A DNA stretch of 64,000 bases from Thermoguttaceae bacterium (GCA_017550965.1 JAFZNK010000244.1:1-64000); one strand, 5' to 3'; positions 8,841 to 18,700 are shown, counted from the stretch's first letter. Notes: generated by a model not told the origin, from the letters alone. Numbers and translations: made by a program.

Positions 8841-10190
8841 TTACTCGGCGCTTTTCAGTAGCTCCAACGCGCTTTCTTCCGTCGGGTCGTTGGTTCCCAA
8901 TTCGCCGCGAAACGCTTTTTCTAGAATTGATTTCTTAATGGCGTCGATTTGTTCAACGACCGTTTTGGCCTTGTCGACCGCCTCTTCCATGCGGGAGAAA
9001 AGACTTTCTATTTGTGAAACGATTCGCTTTTGTTCCGATAAAGGAGGAAGGGGAAAAAGAAGCGGATAGATTGTTTTTCCGGAAACAACGGGTTGCGCTG
9101 TAGAATTATTAGTTTTTCCTAGATTCATATATCTAAGGATGTGAACCAGATAGCCTCTTTCTATACAAATCTTAGGGTATGATGTAATGAATGCGTTATC
9201 TGTAATCCACGCTTCTTTTTCCGTAACATAAACACTTCCACAATAAAAACCTACACGTCCGATTACAACAGTCTCTTCATGTATGAAACTTTCATTATGA
9301 TAGCCTGTTATTCCATTCCCTCCATAAACAGGGATATCCCCTCCTTGCATCTTCGAAGAAGTTAGTCCATTCCCTGATGAAATGGAAATGATATTTCCCA
9401 ATCGAACCCACTTCCACCCTTCCGGAATCTCAAACGGAATCTCGTCTTCTTTAATCTCAGGCAAAGCCTTTTCTTTTTTAATCTTACCTTCTTTAACGAG
9501 TCGTTGTTTTTCCTTTTGTATCTCGCGAAAGAGTTCTTCCCCCGTTCTTTCTTCGGGGCGTTGTTTGACGAGGCGTCCCGTAAAAGCCTTATGCAAAATC
9601 GCCGATTTCCAGAGTTCAAATCCGTCGATTACTTCCTGAGCTTTGGCGCGCGCTTGGTCAAGGCGGGAAAAAAGACTTTCGATTAGCGAGACGATTCGCG
9701 CCTGTTCTGTAATGGGCGGAAGAGGGATGTTATAACCTGTAAAATTTCCTATCTTTATATAGTTTGTGGCTGAACCATATTGTTTGTCGGCGTTGTAGCT
9801 TCTCCAAAATGCGAGCATATGATAATATACGTATTTCAATAATGTCGAGGGACTTATAGCTTGAAGAACGTAAGTTCGTTGATATGCTTCAAATTTCCCA
9901 TTAAAATACGAAACTTGACCAACGTTTGCCCCGTTTCCCGGTACGATTAGGCTCTCTCCTTCAAAAGAATAATCGTCGCATGAAATTGGTTCAGACGCGC
10001 ATGTAAAAAAGGTATATTGGCCATTTACGCTACCATAATTTGCATCTTTTTTACCTGTAACTACGGACACATTTTCCGTTAGTTTTTTCCAAACCCAGTT
10101 TTCTGGAATCGAATACGGATGTTCCTCTGTTGGAACGTCCGACTGTTCAAAATCAAACAGCGTCTTCTGCTCCTTTTTCGCCTTGCCCAC
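8841..10190 (-). CDS. hsdS: Type I restriction-modification specificity subunit HsdS
   Basis: Recognises the bipartite DNA target for the type I complex (R2M2S). The 449-aa protein has two target-recognition halves, each starting with an IPE(N/G)W-type segment and each followed by a helical conserved spacer: PPITEQARIVSLIESLFSRL in the first half and a similar PPLSEQKRIVSQIESLFSRM in the second. The GTG start at 10190 follows a GGGGGGAA ribosome site and lies 2 nt after the hsdM stop. The TRDs are AT-richer than the surrounding genes, as is common for exchanged specificity domains. The target sequence cannot be read from the protein. Confidence 0.95.
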   Translation of the reverse strand: MGKAKKEQKTLFDFEQSDVPTEEHPYSIPENWVWKKLTENVSVVTGKKDANYGSVNGQYTFFTCASEPISCDDYSFEGESLIVPGNGANVGQVSYFNGKFEAYQRTYVLQAISPSTLLKYVYYHMLAFWRSYNADKQYGSATNYIKIGNFTGYNIPLPPITEQARIVSLIESLFSRLDQARAKAQEVIDGFELWKSAILHKAFTGRLVKQRPEERTGEELFREIQKEKQRLVKEGKIKKEKALPEIKEDEIPFEIPEGWKWVRLGNIISISSGNGLTSSKMQGGDIPVYGGNGITGYHNESFIHEETVVIGRVGFYCGSVYVTEKEAWITDNAFITSYPKICIERGYLVHILRYMNLGKTNNSTAQPVVSGKTIYPLLFPLPPLSEQKRIVSQIESLFSRMEEAVDKAKTVVEQIDAIKKSILEKAFRGELGTNDPTEESALELLKSAE

Positions 10191-10192
10191 GA

Positions 10193-11623
10193 TCAGTTCC
10201 CCCCTTCAATCTTTTTGAGATCGTCGACGACGCTTTTGAGAAGGTCGAGCGCTTCTTCCAGTTGCGCGACGGCGTCTTCGCCAGACTCGACGGGATCGGG
10301 AAGTTCTTCGTAATCGACGAGCGATTCGTCGCGAATGAGCCCGAGATCGAGAGAATCCCCTTTTTCGGCGATTTGTTCGCGCGTAAAGACCGACCAGCGC
10401 TCGTCGTCGACTTTTCTTCGATCTTTCGCCTGATACGCCGCCTCAAATCCGGCGAAATCTTCGACTTTTAACGGGTTGGTCTTGCCGAAACTCGGCATAT
10501 TCGTTCGCAAATCGTAGAACCAGACTTCGTTCGTGTTTCCCTGATCGTCGACGCCGCGCGTGAAGAACAGGACGTTCGTCTTGACGCCCTGCGCGTAAAA
10601 GATTCCGGTCGGGAGGCGCAAGATTGTATGGAGATTACACTTGTTCATCAAATCGACGCGGATCGCTTTGCCTTCGCCGTCGTCGAAAAGAACGTTGTCG
10701 GGCAATACGACGGCGGCGCGCGCTTTGCCGTTCGGTTTCAACGAGTTGTAAATATGTTGAAGGAAGTTCAATTGCTTATTGCTCGTTTTGTAGGTGAAAC
10801 TACGCAACGCGCGTTCCCCCCCTTTTTTCGTTCCGAACGGAGGATTAGTTAAGACGACGTCGAAATCGGTCAGCGTTTCGCCAAGACTGGATAACGTGTC
10901 GCCTTGCAGTATCTTAGCGTTAATCTTATGAAGCATGGCGTTCATCAGCGCAAGACGATGGGCGTCGGGAACCAGCTCGACTCCCGAAAACGCCTGATTC
11001 AGTTCAAATTCGTAGGTAACGCCTTCCGGAAGATCGAAAAATTTGTCGGTATGTTCGTACACATACCGACTCGCGGCGATCATAAAACCGAACGTTCCGC
11101 AAGCCGGATCGTTGCAACGCTCGCCCGGCTGCGGCGCGATCAATCGCGTCATAACGTCGATGAGAGGACGCGGGGTGAAATATTGTCCGGCTCCCGATTT
11201 CTTTTCGTTCGCGTTTTTTTCGAGCAAGCCTTCGTAAAGGTCGCCCAATCGTTCGTGTTCCTTTGAAAACCATGCGATTTCGTCGATCGACTTAACGATT
11301 TTCGTAAGGTTTTTCGGTTCGTTGATATTGGTGATCGCGCCGGAATAAATGTCGTGAATTAATTCGTCGGAACTCTCGCCCAGTTTCGTCAGGATTTCCT
11401 TATAGAACGTCAATTGATCTAAACCGTCGCGAGCCTTTAAGTTATCCCAGCGGTAGGCTTGTGGAATGCGATCTTCAATACCCTGTTCTTTTGCCAATTT
11501 GAGAAACAGAATGTAAGTGAGTTCCGTCACGTATTGATGATAGGTGATCCCGTCGTCGCGTAAGACGTTGCAAAGGTTCCACAATTTGGAAACGACGTCG
11601 GACAGTTGGTCCTGGTTGGTCAT
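10193..11623 (-). CDS. hsdM: Type I restriction-modification N6-adenine methyltransferase HsdM
   Basis: Transfers a methyl group from SAM to adenine in the HsdS target and protects the host DNA. 476 aa. The N-terminal helical domain is followed by GAGQYFTPR (145-152), the SAM-binding DPACGTFGF (172-180) and the catalytic NPPF (260-263) in VVLTNPPFGTKKGG. The ATG at 11623 overlaps the hsdR stop as ATGA, so the two are translationally coupled. Length and motif spacing are those of intact HsdM proteins. Confidence 0.97.
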   Translation of the reverse strand: MTNQDQLSDVVSKLWNLCNVLRDDGITYHQYVTELTYILFLKLAKEQGIEDRIPQAYRWDNLKARDGLDQLTFYKEILTKLGESSDELIHDIYSGAITNINEPKNLTKIVKSIDEIAWFSKEHERLGDLYEGLLEKNANEKKSGAGQYFTPRPLIDVMTRLIAPQPGERCNDPACGTFGFMIAASRYVYEHTDKFFDLPEGVTYEFELNQAFSGVELVPDAHRLALMNAMLHKINAKILQGDTLSSLGETLTDFDVVLTNPPFGTKKGGERALRSFTYKTSNKQLNFLQHIYNSLKPNGKARAAVVLPDNVLFDDGEGKAIRVDLMNKCNLHTILRLPTGIFYAQGVKTNVLFFTRGVDDQGNTNEVWFYDLRTNMPSFGKTNPLKVEDFAGFEAAYQAKDRRKVDDERWSVFTREQIAEKGDSLDLGLIRDESLVDYEELPDPVESGEDAVAQLEEALDLLKSVVDDLKKIEGGN

Positions 11624-14600
11624 GCCGCGCTCCCTAATTCGTTATATAAGTAGTTGTTGAGTTCGTCGAGAATGTCGCGAAGTCTGTTGTTGAAGAGTTT
11701 GTTGAATTGGTCAAAGCCTCCATGAATTTTGAAGGGTTCTTCTTTAAAATCTTCAGCGCTTAAAACGGTCTCTCTGGTCAAATAATTCTCAAAACTTTTG
11801 AGCCACGCAAGTTGTTCGCTATTGAAGTTGTGTTTTTCTTTAAGAGTCGCGACGGCGCGACTGATTCTTTCACGATGATCAAGCAACGGAGAACCGAGAG
11901 CCGCGTTGCGTATCCAGGTTACAATGTCGGCGGCTATTTGCGCGTTTTCTCCAAACTTAATTCGATTAAGCTTTTCCTGCGTGAAATTTTCTTCTCTGAG
12001 CGCGGCTCGCAGTTCTTTTAACGCTTTTCGCGTAAGGTCTCTCGGACGCGTGCAGACGATATTAATCGCCTCGATTTTCTCGCGATTCTCTCTGATATAA
12101 TTGGCGAACTCTTCAAGATAATCGCCTTTTGCGACGTCTGGACGCGTATGAGAAATCACCTTGTCTTCGGCGTCGACGACGACGACTTCTCTCCCTCTTC
12201 CCTCAAATTCGAGAGAGTCGAGCATCGTTAAGAGCTTTTGAGAATCGAGCAATAATTCTTTCGCTTCTTCGGAAGAACCGTTTTTAACCGTTGCGACAAA
12301 CTCGTCGGGCGTTTGACCGTCGGTTAAGAATTTGAAACGTTCGAGCGTTTCGTCGTCTAATTTGACCTTGACGCGTTGCAACTTGGCGACCAACTGATCG
12401 ACTTGCGCTTTAATTTGTCCTTCGTCGTCGACGCCGAGAAGCCCGTCGACAATTTGTGTGAAAGTCGCCTTAGGGTCGACGACGGCGGGCTTCATCGTAT
12501 TGAAATCTTCAATAGCCTCGTAGGCGCCGACGGCGTCGTAGATTTCAAATCGGTCTTTTTTCAATTTCGGACAAAGGCGCGTGGCGCGTCCGAGCATTTG
12601 TTCAAAAAGAATACGGCTTTTGACGGCTCGCATGAAAACGAGCGTCGTTATTTCGGGAACGTCGATTCCCGTCGTAAGTAAATCGACGGTAACGGCGACG
12701 CTGGGCGCGTCTTCGTTTTTGAATCGACGTATCGCCTGATCGACGACGTCTTTATCTCCGAGTTGTCCGGTAATTTTCAGAATGTAATCCGGGCTTATTC
12801 CTTGTTTTTCATATATTTCGCGCAGAATCATGACGATTGCGTCGGCGTGATCGTCGTCGACGGCAAAGATAAGCGTCTTTCCGTAAATTTTCGGCTTGTC
12901 CGGGCGCAGGTCTTTGGCGATCTCTTCAAGTACGGCCCTGTTAAACGCTTCGACGATAACTCTTCTGTTAAAATCGTCGACTTTAAAATCGAGTTCGTCG
13001 GGAATAAAATCTAAATCCTGAATTTCTCCCGTTTTCTTGTTCAACAAGTAGGCCGCGTCGCCCGGTTTCAATTTAATTCCATTTTTGGAGAGTTCCGTTT
13101 CTATAACGTGCGGTCTGTCGTGGTCGGCGAGAATGCCGTCGAGAACGCCTTGCGTGTAGGCGTATCGATAGACGGGTTCGCCGAAAATTTCGATCGTATG
13201 CGGAGCGGGCGTCGCGGTCAAACCGATCTTATGACAATCGAAATATTCAATAACGGCGCGGTATGCGCTTTGAAAATCCCGCTGATCGCGCGCGAACAAT
13301 TCCGCTTCAGACATTTCTTTGTCGAGAATGTAGCCGCGATGAGCTTCGTCGACGATAATCAGATCGTAATCGGAGACGGAGGGCTTCGTTTCGCCGTCGT
13401 CGTAAAGGACCTTTTTCACCATGCTCTGAACGGTGGCGACGCGAACGCGAGCGACCGAATCAAACTTGGGGTCGTCAATAGGCTTGACGTTGTAAAGTTG
13501 GCAGAGCGTTTGAAAATCTTCCAACTTGGATTCGTTGAAAACGTTATACGCCTGATTGCCCAACGACCGGCGATCGACAAGAAACAGAATGCGCTCGAAA
13601 CGATTTGTTTTCAGAAAACGATAAATCATGGCGAGAGTCGTTCGCGTCTTGCCCGTCCCCGTCGCCATGGCGACAAGCATGTTCTTTTGACCTTTAAAAA
13701 CTGCCTCTTCAACGGCTTTGATCGCGTCGACCTGAAAATAGTAAAGGCCAAGCCCGTTCTTTTCTTTCAGGAAGTCGAAGGAAAGGTTTCGTAATTTGTC
13801 GTCGGCGAGCGCGTCGTCTTGTTTAAGTTTGGCGAGCGCGCCTTTCGGACTAATCCACCCGCGCAACGGCCTCGGCAGGTTTTTCGGGTCGCGCAAATCC
13901 TGGAACCAGATTCCCGATTTTGTTTTAAGCTGTTCGTTAAAAGGGTTGCCGTTTGTCGCAAAAACAAAAGGAACGCTATATTCGCCCCATTGCCCCCAGG
14001 CGTAACGTTGTTCGTCCTCCGGACGTATGCTTCTCGCGTATTCTTTGCATTGCCCGTCAAGAATTGAATAGACGTCGATTGAGGAGTCCTTCGCTTCAAT
14101 AATTCCGACGAGTTTCTCCCCGACAAACAGCGCGTAGTCCGCGCGTCCTTCTTCGCCGTCGGCGTCGAGCGTCGGCCATTCGGCGATAGCAAGATTGCGC
14201 CCTTTTTGCGGTCTGACTCCTTTGGAATAGCGCACGACGTCCGTGTCGGCTTCCCAGCCGACCTGCCGAAGTTGCGCGTCGATTAAAACGCGCGTTTCCG
14301 CTTCAGTTCTCGGGCGTTGACTCGCGCCGCTTTGGATTCTCTTCCTGCGTTCTTCGCGACTGAGTTTCTTAAGCTCCCGAGCGCGTTTGTCGCTTTCGGC
14401 GATCAGTTTTTCGATCTCTTCGTCCGAAAGCTCTTTTGGGTCGGGAAGTTGAATCGGCGCGTTCTCCTCAGACAAAGCGAACGCCTGCTGTTGATAAGCC
14501 TGATCGACGTAGGTTTGATAGAGCCATTGACAGACGTAATGCGTCAACTCAAGACATTTCCGCGCGTCGTCCGCCGTGATCGTCTTTTCTTCGTTGGAAA

Positions 14601-14898
14601 CAAAGTCGGTCGAATGAGCCGCGTCGTTTCTTTTTCGTCGGAGCGAGTGAAGATAAGTCTTGACGTCGCCGTCGATATAGTCGCGGTTGAAAAGCGCGTT
14701 GATTCTGTTGCAATGATCGTTTTTTTCAGGATAAGGGACGTTTTGACTCTTGAAAATAAAGAGCGTGAACGTTTCCGCGATTCTGCCAAGATGATAGAGA
14801 CACGCGGCGGGATCCGACCGGACGTATTTTTCGGCAAGCGCCCCCCAATTCGCCAGATGGGGGAACGAGTCTTGTAAAAAGTCGAAATTGGAGGGCAT
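11620..14898 (-). CDS. hsdR: Type I restriction endonuclease subunit HsdR
   Basis: ATP-dependent motor and nuclease of the type I complex. The ATG at 14898 has GAGGA six bases upstream and gives 1092 aa; an in-frame ATG at 14943 lacks this. The N-terminus holds a helical RHRKRND-like segment (RRKRNDAAH), as in DUF4145-type leaders of HsdR. The nuclease site is D254 in ADYALF with EAK at 268-270. Walker A is ATGTGKT (412-418), the DEAH box is at 517-520, and motif VI is EQMLGRATR. The operon order is R-M-S, all on the minus strand, and all three genes are intact, so the system looks active. Confidence 0.96.
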   Translation of the reverse strand: MPSNFDFLQDSFPHLANWGALAEKYVRSDPAACLYHLGRIAETFTLFIFKSQNVPYPEKNDHCNRINALFNRDYIDGDVKTYLHSLRRKRNDAAHSTDFVSNEEKTITADDARKCLELTHYVCQWLYQTYVDQAYQQQAFALSEENAPIQLPDPKELSDEEIEKLIAESDKRARELKKLSREERRKRIQSGASQRPRTEAETRVLIDAQLRQVGWEADTDVVRYSKGVRPQKGRNLAIAEWPTLDADGEEGRADYALFVGEKLVGIIEAKDSSIDVYSILDGQCKEYARSIRPEDEQRYAWGQWGEYSVPFVFATNGNPFNEQLKTKSGIWFQDLRDPKNLPRPLRGWISPKGALAKLKQDDALADDKLRNLSFDFLKEKNGLGLYYFQVDAIKAVEEAVFKGQKNMLVAMATGTGKTRTTLAMIYRFLKTNRFERILFLVDRRSLGNQAYNVFNESKLEDFQTLCQLYNVKPIDDPKFDSVARVRVATVQSMVKKVLYDDGETKPSVSDYDLIIVDEAHRGYILDKEMSEAELFARDQRDFQSAYRAVIEYFDCHKIGLTATPAPHTIEIFGEPVYRYAYTQGVLDGILADHDRPHVIETELSKNGIKLKPGDAAYLLNKKTGEIQDLDFIPDELDFKVDDFNRRVIVEAFNRAVLEEIAKDLRPDKPKIYGKTLIFAVDDDHADAIVMILREIYEKQGISPDYILKITGQLGDKDVVDQAIRRFKNEDAPSVAVTVDLLTTGIDVPEITTLVFMRAVKSRILFEQMLGRATRLCPKLKKDRFEIYDAVGAYEAIEDFNTMKPAVVDPKATFTQIVDGLLGVDDEGQIKAQVDQLVAKLQRVKVKLDDETLERFKFLTDGQTPDEFVATVKNGSSEEAKELLLDSQKLLTMLDSLEFEGRGREVVVVDAEDKVISHTRPDVAKGDYLEEFANYIRENREKIEAINIVCTRPRDLTRKALKELRAALREENFTQEKLNRIKFGENAQIAADIVTWIRNAALGSPLLDHRERISRAVATLKEKHNFNSEQLAWLKSFENYLTRETVLSAEDFKEEPFKIHGGFDQFNKLFNNRLRDILDELNNYLYNELGSAA

Positions 14899-14936
14899 AG
14901 TCCGTTCCTCGAAGGGCAAACGTCGGAAGATGCTCA

Positions 14937-14962
14937 TGGCCAAAAGGTATAGATTTTGGCCA
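14937..14962. promoter_or_regulatory. Operator-like perfect inverted repeat upstream of hsdR
   Basis: TGGCCAAAA (14937-14945) and TTTTGGCCA (14954-14962) form a perfect 9-bp inverted repeat around an 8-nt centre GGTATAGA, ending 38 nt before the hsdR start. Related sites lie at 15083-15107 and 15026-15047. The spacing and repetition suggest a dimeric repressor or controller protein; no controller gene is present in the operon. Confidence 0.5.
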
Positions 14963-15082
14963 CCCCTAAGAGCGTCTGTTTTACAGAAAAATTAATGAGA
15001 AAAGGAACTTTTTTAACCTCTTTACTAGCCAAAAAGTCTATCTTATGTAAAATTGTAGGAGAGATTTTGTTTAGGTTGCAAA

Positions 15083-15107
15083 TGGCCGAAAGGTATACGT
15101 TTTGGCA
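15083..15107. promoter_or_regulatory. Second operator-like site upstream of hsdR
   Basis: TGGCCGAAA-GGTATACG-TTTTGGCA repeats the layout of the palindrome at 14937-14962 with three mismatches in the arms and the same GGTATA centre. A half-site, TAGCCAAAAAG, lies between them at 15026-15036. Confidence 0.45.
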
Positions 15108-15134
15108 TTTTCTACCATAGCGCGCGAAGGGACT

Positions 15135-15433
15135 TTTTGGCGTCGCGTGATTCTGGAATATTGCGTTCACGGTTGATATCGTACAACCCGCCGCCGGACT
15201 ACGGAGCGCAAGGCTTTTTGGAACCGCCGTTCGTTGACGGCTCCGCGTCCTTTAGAAGGCGGCTTGCGAACTTGAGTTTACGCGTCGCTTTGTTTGAGTG
15301 AATTTGCGTTTTGGCGTCGCGTTGATTCGGGAATCGTGCGTTTTGGCGCCGCCACAAGCCGTGGATGCAAATCCACGGACAGCGTTGCGTTTTGGCGTCG
15401 CGTTGATTTGAGAATCGTGCGTTTTGGCGCCGC
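15135..15433. repeat. Inverted counterpart of the left repeat cluster, right border of the hsd island
   Basis: Contains, in order on the plus strand, a partial 81-type unit (15135-15160), a reverse copy of the 56-bp unit (15157-15212), the segment CCTTTAGAAGGCGGCTTGCG (15249-15268) that also occurs reversed at about 8480-8501, and two reversed 81-type units (15304-15379 and 15380-15433) with the palindrome GCCGTGGATGCAAATCCACGG. The order matches the reverse complement of the left cluster, so hsdRMS sits between imperfect inverted repeats. Confidence 0.8.
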
Positions 15434-15648
15434 GGGCGATCAACGGTCAACGGCGCCGATTTTGCATTACGATAATATCCGGTCGGTCGAGGCTCGCGTC
15501 CGGGGGCTTTTCCGTTCGGCGGTTGTTTCTATAATGGAATCGTCCGCGCAAGAGGGCGCTTCGAAGCGAGATTCTTACGCGAACGCGTCGAAACGCGATC
15601 TTGATTTCGGCGCGCCACGAGCATGACAATTGTGTAAGAGAGTTTGCG

Positions 15649-15978
15649 ATGGCGATTACCTTAACGAAACGCGCCGCTGAAGAAGTCAAAAGAATCATGG
15701 AAGCGCAGCAGCTCGACCCCAAAACGTTCGTAAGAACGGTTATTGTCGGCGGAGGTTGCAGCGGCATGCAGTACACCCTGGGGTTCGACACGGAATTTAA
15801 CCCCGCTATCGACGCAAAATACGAAACGGACGGCGTGTTCGTCGTTTCCGATAAGAAATTTGCGCTCTTTCTCGACGGGACGACGATCGATTTTCTCGAC
15901 ACGCCGACCGCCAAGGGGTTTTCAATCGACAATCCCAAATTCCCCGCGGGAGCGGGCTGCGCCGGTTGCGGGCATTGA
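15649..15978 (+). CDS. HesB/IscA family A-type Fe-S carrier-like protein
   Basis: A small (109 aa) cytosolic protein of the A-type carrier family, which holds and passes on Fe-S clusters. The first conserved cysteine is in GGGCSGMQY. The C-terminal motif reads GCAGCGH, so the last two cysteines are spaced C-A-G-C rather than the usual C-G-C, and the chain ends right after. The start at 15649 begins MAITLTKRAAEEV, where family homology begins; the frame is open 16 codons further upstream. No isc or suf genes are near. Plausible role is iron-sulfur delivery, but the altered motif leaves the ligand set open. Confidence 0.85.
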   Translation: MAITLTKRAAEEVKRIMEAQQLDPKTFVRTVIVGGGCSGMQYTLGFDTEFNPAIDAKYETDGVFVVSDKKFALFLDGTTIDFLDTPTAKGFSIDNPKFPAGAGCAGCGH

Positions 15979-16070
15979 CGCGTTCGGCGCACGCGCGCCG
16001 CGTCGATCGAAGTCGGCATAGAAAGGACGGTCGTTCGCTTCCGGGCGAACGCCGACGTTTGCATTAACAT

Positions 16071-17060
16071 ATGGCGGAAGATTTTTATAAAGTTTTAGGC
16101 GTTTCCAAAACCGCGTCGCAAGACGAAATTCAAAAGGCGTATTTGCAACTTGCGCGGAAGTATCATCCGGATATGAACCCGGACGATCCGGAAGCCGCCA
16201 AGAAAAAATTTCAGGAGGTGCAAAGCGCCTTCGACGTCTTAAAAGACCCCGAAAAAAGGAAACAATACGATCAATTTGGCGAGAACTACGCCAATTTCGG
16301 CGGCGCGAACGGCGCCGGATTCGACTTCAAAGGGTTCTCCGGCGGCGTAAACGTCAATCTCGACGACATCCTGAAAGCTTTTACCGCGGGCGCGGGCGGG
16401 CCGTTTGGCGCCGGCTCCGGCGGACCGTTTGGCGCGGGGGGCGCGGGTTTCGGCGGCGGACCGTTTGGAGCGCGCAGTCGCGGTCGCGCGCGCCGCAAAC
16501 CGACCGGGCCGGAAAAAGGCCCTAATACGACGTCGTCGTTGAAGATTCCGTTTAGAACCTCGATTGTCGGGGGCGTCGTTCCCATTTCGATCCGGGACGT
16601 TCAGTCGGGCAAGATCAAGTCGGTCGACGTCAAAGTGCCCGTCGGTATTGAATCGGGCAAGAAGATCAAATTGCGCGAAATGGGGGATCCAAGTCCTAAC
16701 GGCGGGCCGAACGGCGACTTGATTTTGACGATCGACGTCGAACCGCATCCGTTCTACACGCGCGACGGACTCGATCTTCGCGTTCGCGTCCCGATCACCC
16801 TTAAAGAGGCCGCGCTTGGCGGAAAAGTCGACGTGCCGACCCCGCACGGCGTCGTAAGCGTCAAAGCGCCGGCGGGCACGACGACCGGCTCCAAATTGCG
16901 CGTCAAGGGGTTCGGGGTTCGCCCCGGCAAAGGCGCCGACGGCAATTTGTACGTCGTGTTCGAGGTCGCGCTCCCTCAAACGTGGTCTAAAGAAGACCTG
17001 AAACTTCTGGAAAAAATGAAGCTTGACGGCTCCAATCCGCGCGAAAAGCTCGCGTTCTGA
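16071..17060 (+). CDS. DnaJ-family co-chaperone without zinc finger (CbpA-like)
   Basis: Stimulates the ATPase of DnaK and hands over unfolded substrates. 329 aa. The J domain covers residues 4-70 with the HPD motif in [12 protein letters not shown] Gly/Phe-rich linker follows (about 75-145) with repeated GPFGAG units and then a basic stretch. The two beta-domains of the C-terminal half end in a normal position. There is no CxxCxGxG cluster, so this is the CbpA/type II form rather than DnaJ itself. The gene lies 92 nt after the Fe-S carrier-like gene and 68 nt before rarA, all on the plus strand; no dnaK or grpE is nearby. Confidence 0.92.
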   Translation: MAEDFYKVLGVSKTASQDEIQKAYLQLARKYHPDMNPDDPEAAKKKFQEVQSAFDVLKDPEKRKQYDQFGENYANFGGANGAGFDFKGFSGGVNVNLDDILKAFTAGAGGPFGAGSGGPFGAGGAGFGGGPFGARSRGRARRKPTGPEKGPNTTSSLKIPFRTSIVGGVVPISIRDVQSGKIKSVDVKVPVGIESGKKIKLREMGDPSPNGGPNGDLILTIDVEPHPFYTRDGLDLRVRVPITLKEAALGGKVDVPTPHGVVSVKAPAGTTTGSKLRVKGFGVRPGKGADGNLYVVFEVALPQTWSKEDLKLLEKMKLDGSNPREKLAF

Positions 17061-17128
17061 GCCGTTGGGCGTCGAAGCGCCGCGCGTTCCCGTCGGTTAT
17101 AAGCGCGCGGCGCGAAAGGAACGTCGAC

Positions 17129-18550
17129 ATGGCCTCTTTATTTGAGCCGGTAGAACGCGCCAATCGGATGAAGGCGCTTCCTCTCGCCGCGAGAATGAGA
17201 CCGCGGCGTCTCTCGGAATTTGTCGGTCAGCGCCATTTTCTCGGCGAAGGGAAGTTGTTGAACCGTCTTCTCAAGGCGGACCGGCTCGGTTCGACGATTT
17301 TTTACGGGCCGCCCGGCGTCGGCAAGACGACGCTCGCGTATTTGCTCGCGAAAGAAAGCCGCGCCGTCTTTCGGCAGCTCAGCGCCGTTTCCGACGGGGT
17401 GAAAACGCTCCGCGAAGTTCTCGAACAGGCGAAAGAACGCCTTTCGACGTCCGGCGCGCGCACCCTTCTGTTCATCGACGAAATCCATCGCTTTAACAAA
17501 TCTCAGCAGGACGTCTTATTGCCCGAGGTGGAGCTTGGCGTCGTCGTTCTCGTCGGCGCGACGACCGAGAATCCTTTCTTTACGATCAACAACGCGTTGC
17601 TGAGTCGAAGCCGCGTCTTTCAATTTGAGCCGCTTGGCGACGACGATATCAAAGAGCTTGTTCGTCGCGCGGCGACCGACCGCGAGCGCGGACTCGGCAT
17701 GTTCGACGTCGAGCTTCAGGAAGACGCGCTCGACGCGCTCGCGGCGATCTGCGACGGAGACGCGCGCCGCGCTCTGTCGACGCTGGAAGTCGCGGTTCTC
17801 TCGTCGCTCGACGCGGACGTCGACGTCTACGGCGGCGCCGATTCTCCCGCTCCTTCTTCCCCAAAAATCGTCTTGACCACAGAGCTCGTCGCCGAGTCGG
17901 CGCAGCGTCGAACCGTTTCGTACGACCGCGACGGGGACGGGCATTACGACACGATCAGCGCGCTCATCAAGAGCGTTCGCGGAAGCGACCCCGACGCGTC
18001 GATCTACTGGCTCGCCAAGATGCTCGAAGGGGGCGAAGACGTTCGGTTTTTAGCGCGAAGACTCGTTATTTTGGCGAGCGAGGACGTCGGAAACGCCGAT
18101 CCGCACGCGCTTCCGCTGGCCGTCGCGTGCGCGACCGCGTGCGAGATGGTCGGGTTGCCCGAATGTCGGCTGAATCTTGCGCAAACGGTTTGCTATTTGG
18201 CGTGCGCTCCGAAATCGAACGCCTCGACTGAAGCGATTTTTGCCGCGATCCACGATATTCGCGACGGAAAGATACTGCCCGTGCCGCGTATTCTTCGCGA
18301 CGCGCATTACAAGGCGTCGGAAGCGCTGGGGCACGTCGGCTATCAGTACGCGCACGACGCGCCGGGCGCGGTCGCCGCCCAGGATTATCTCGGCGTCGAC
18401 AAGGAATACTACGTCCCGACCGATCGCGGCGCGGAGAAGGAGATCGGCGAACGGCTCGAACGCGTCCGCGCGATTCTGCGTCAGGCCAAGGGCGGGCCCG
18501 AAGCGACGCGCGCCGAATGCGTCGAGGGAAAGCGCGTGAACAAAGAGTAG
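17129..18550 (+). CDS. rarA: Replication-associated recombination protein A (MgsA/RarA AAA+ ATPase)
   Basis: A clamp-loader-like AAA+ ATPase that acts at stalled forks. 473 aa, start ATG with AAGGA nine bases upstream. Family N-terminus MRPRRLSEFVGQRH, Walker A GPPGVGKTT, Walker B LLFIDEIHRFNKSQQD, sensor 1 GATTENP, then the arginine-finger region LLSRSRVFQFEPL. The C-terminal half has the RarA tetramerisation signatures RRLVILASEDVGNADP and YLGVDKEYYVPTDRG. A 30-residue Ala/Asp-rich loop sits between the ATPase and C-terminal parts. Assignment is firm. Confidence 0.97.
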   Translation: MASLFEPVERANRMKALPLAARMRPRRLSEFVGQRHFLGEGKLLNRLLKADRLGSTIFYGPPGVGKTTLAYLLAKESRAVFRQLSAVSDGVKTLREVLEQAKERLSTSGARTLLFIDEIHRFNKSQQDVLLPEVELGVVVLVGATTENPFFTINNALLSRSRVFQFEPLGDDDIKELVRRAATDRERGLGMFDVELQEDALDALAAICDGDARRALSTLEVAVLSSLDADVDVYGGADSPAPSSPKIVLTTELVAESAQRRTVSYDRDGDGHYDTISALIKSVRGSDPDASIYWLAKMLEGGEDVRFLARRLVILASEDVGNADPHALPLAVACATACEMVGLPECRLNLAQTVCYLACAPKSNASTEAIFAAIHDIRDGKILPVPRILRDAHYKASEALGHVGYQYAHDAPGAVAAQDYLGVDKEYYVPTDRGAEKEIGERLERVRAILRQAKGGPEATRAECVEGKRVNKE

Positions 18551-18700
18551 GCAAACTCCGAGTAAATTTTCTCTATTTACAGACTCCTTCGTTTCTTTTT
18601 TCTCTTTTACGCGACAATTCGTAATATGCCAAATGTAGGAATTGGCCGGAAACGCGAGGGATAAGATTTTTCGAAAATTGCCAATTTTGCTAGAATTTAA

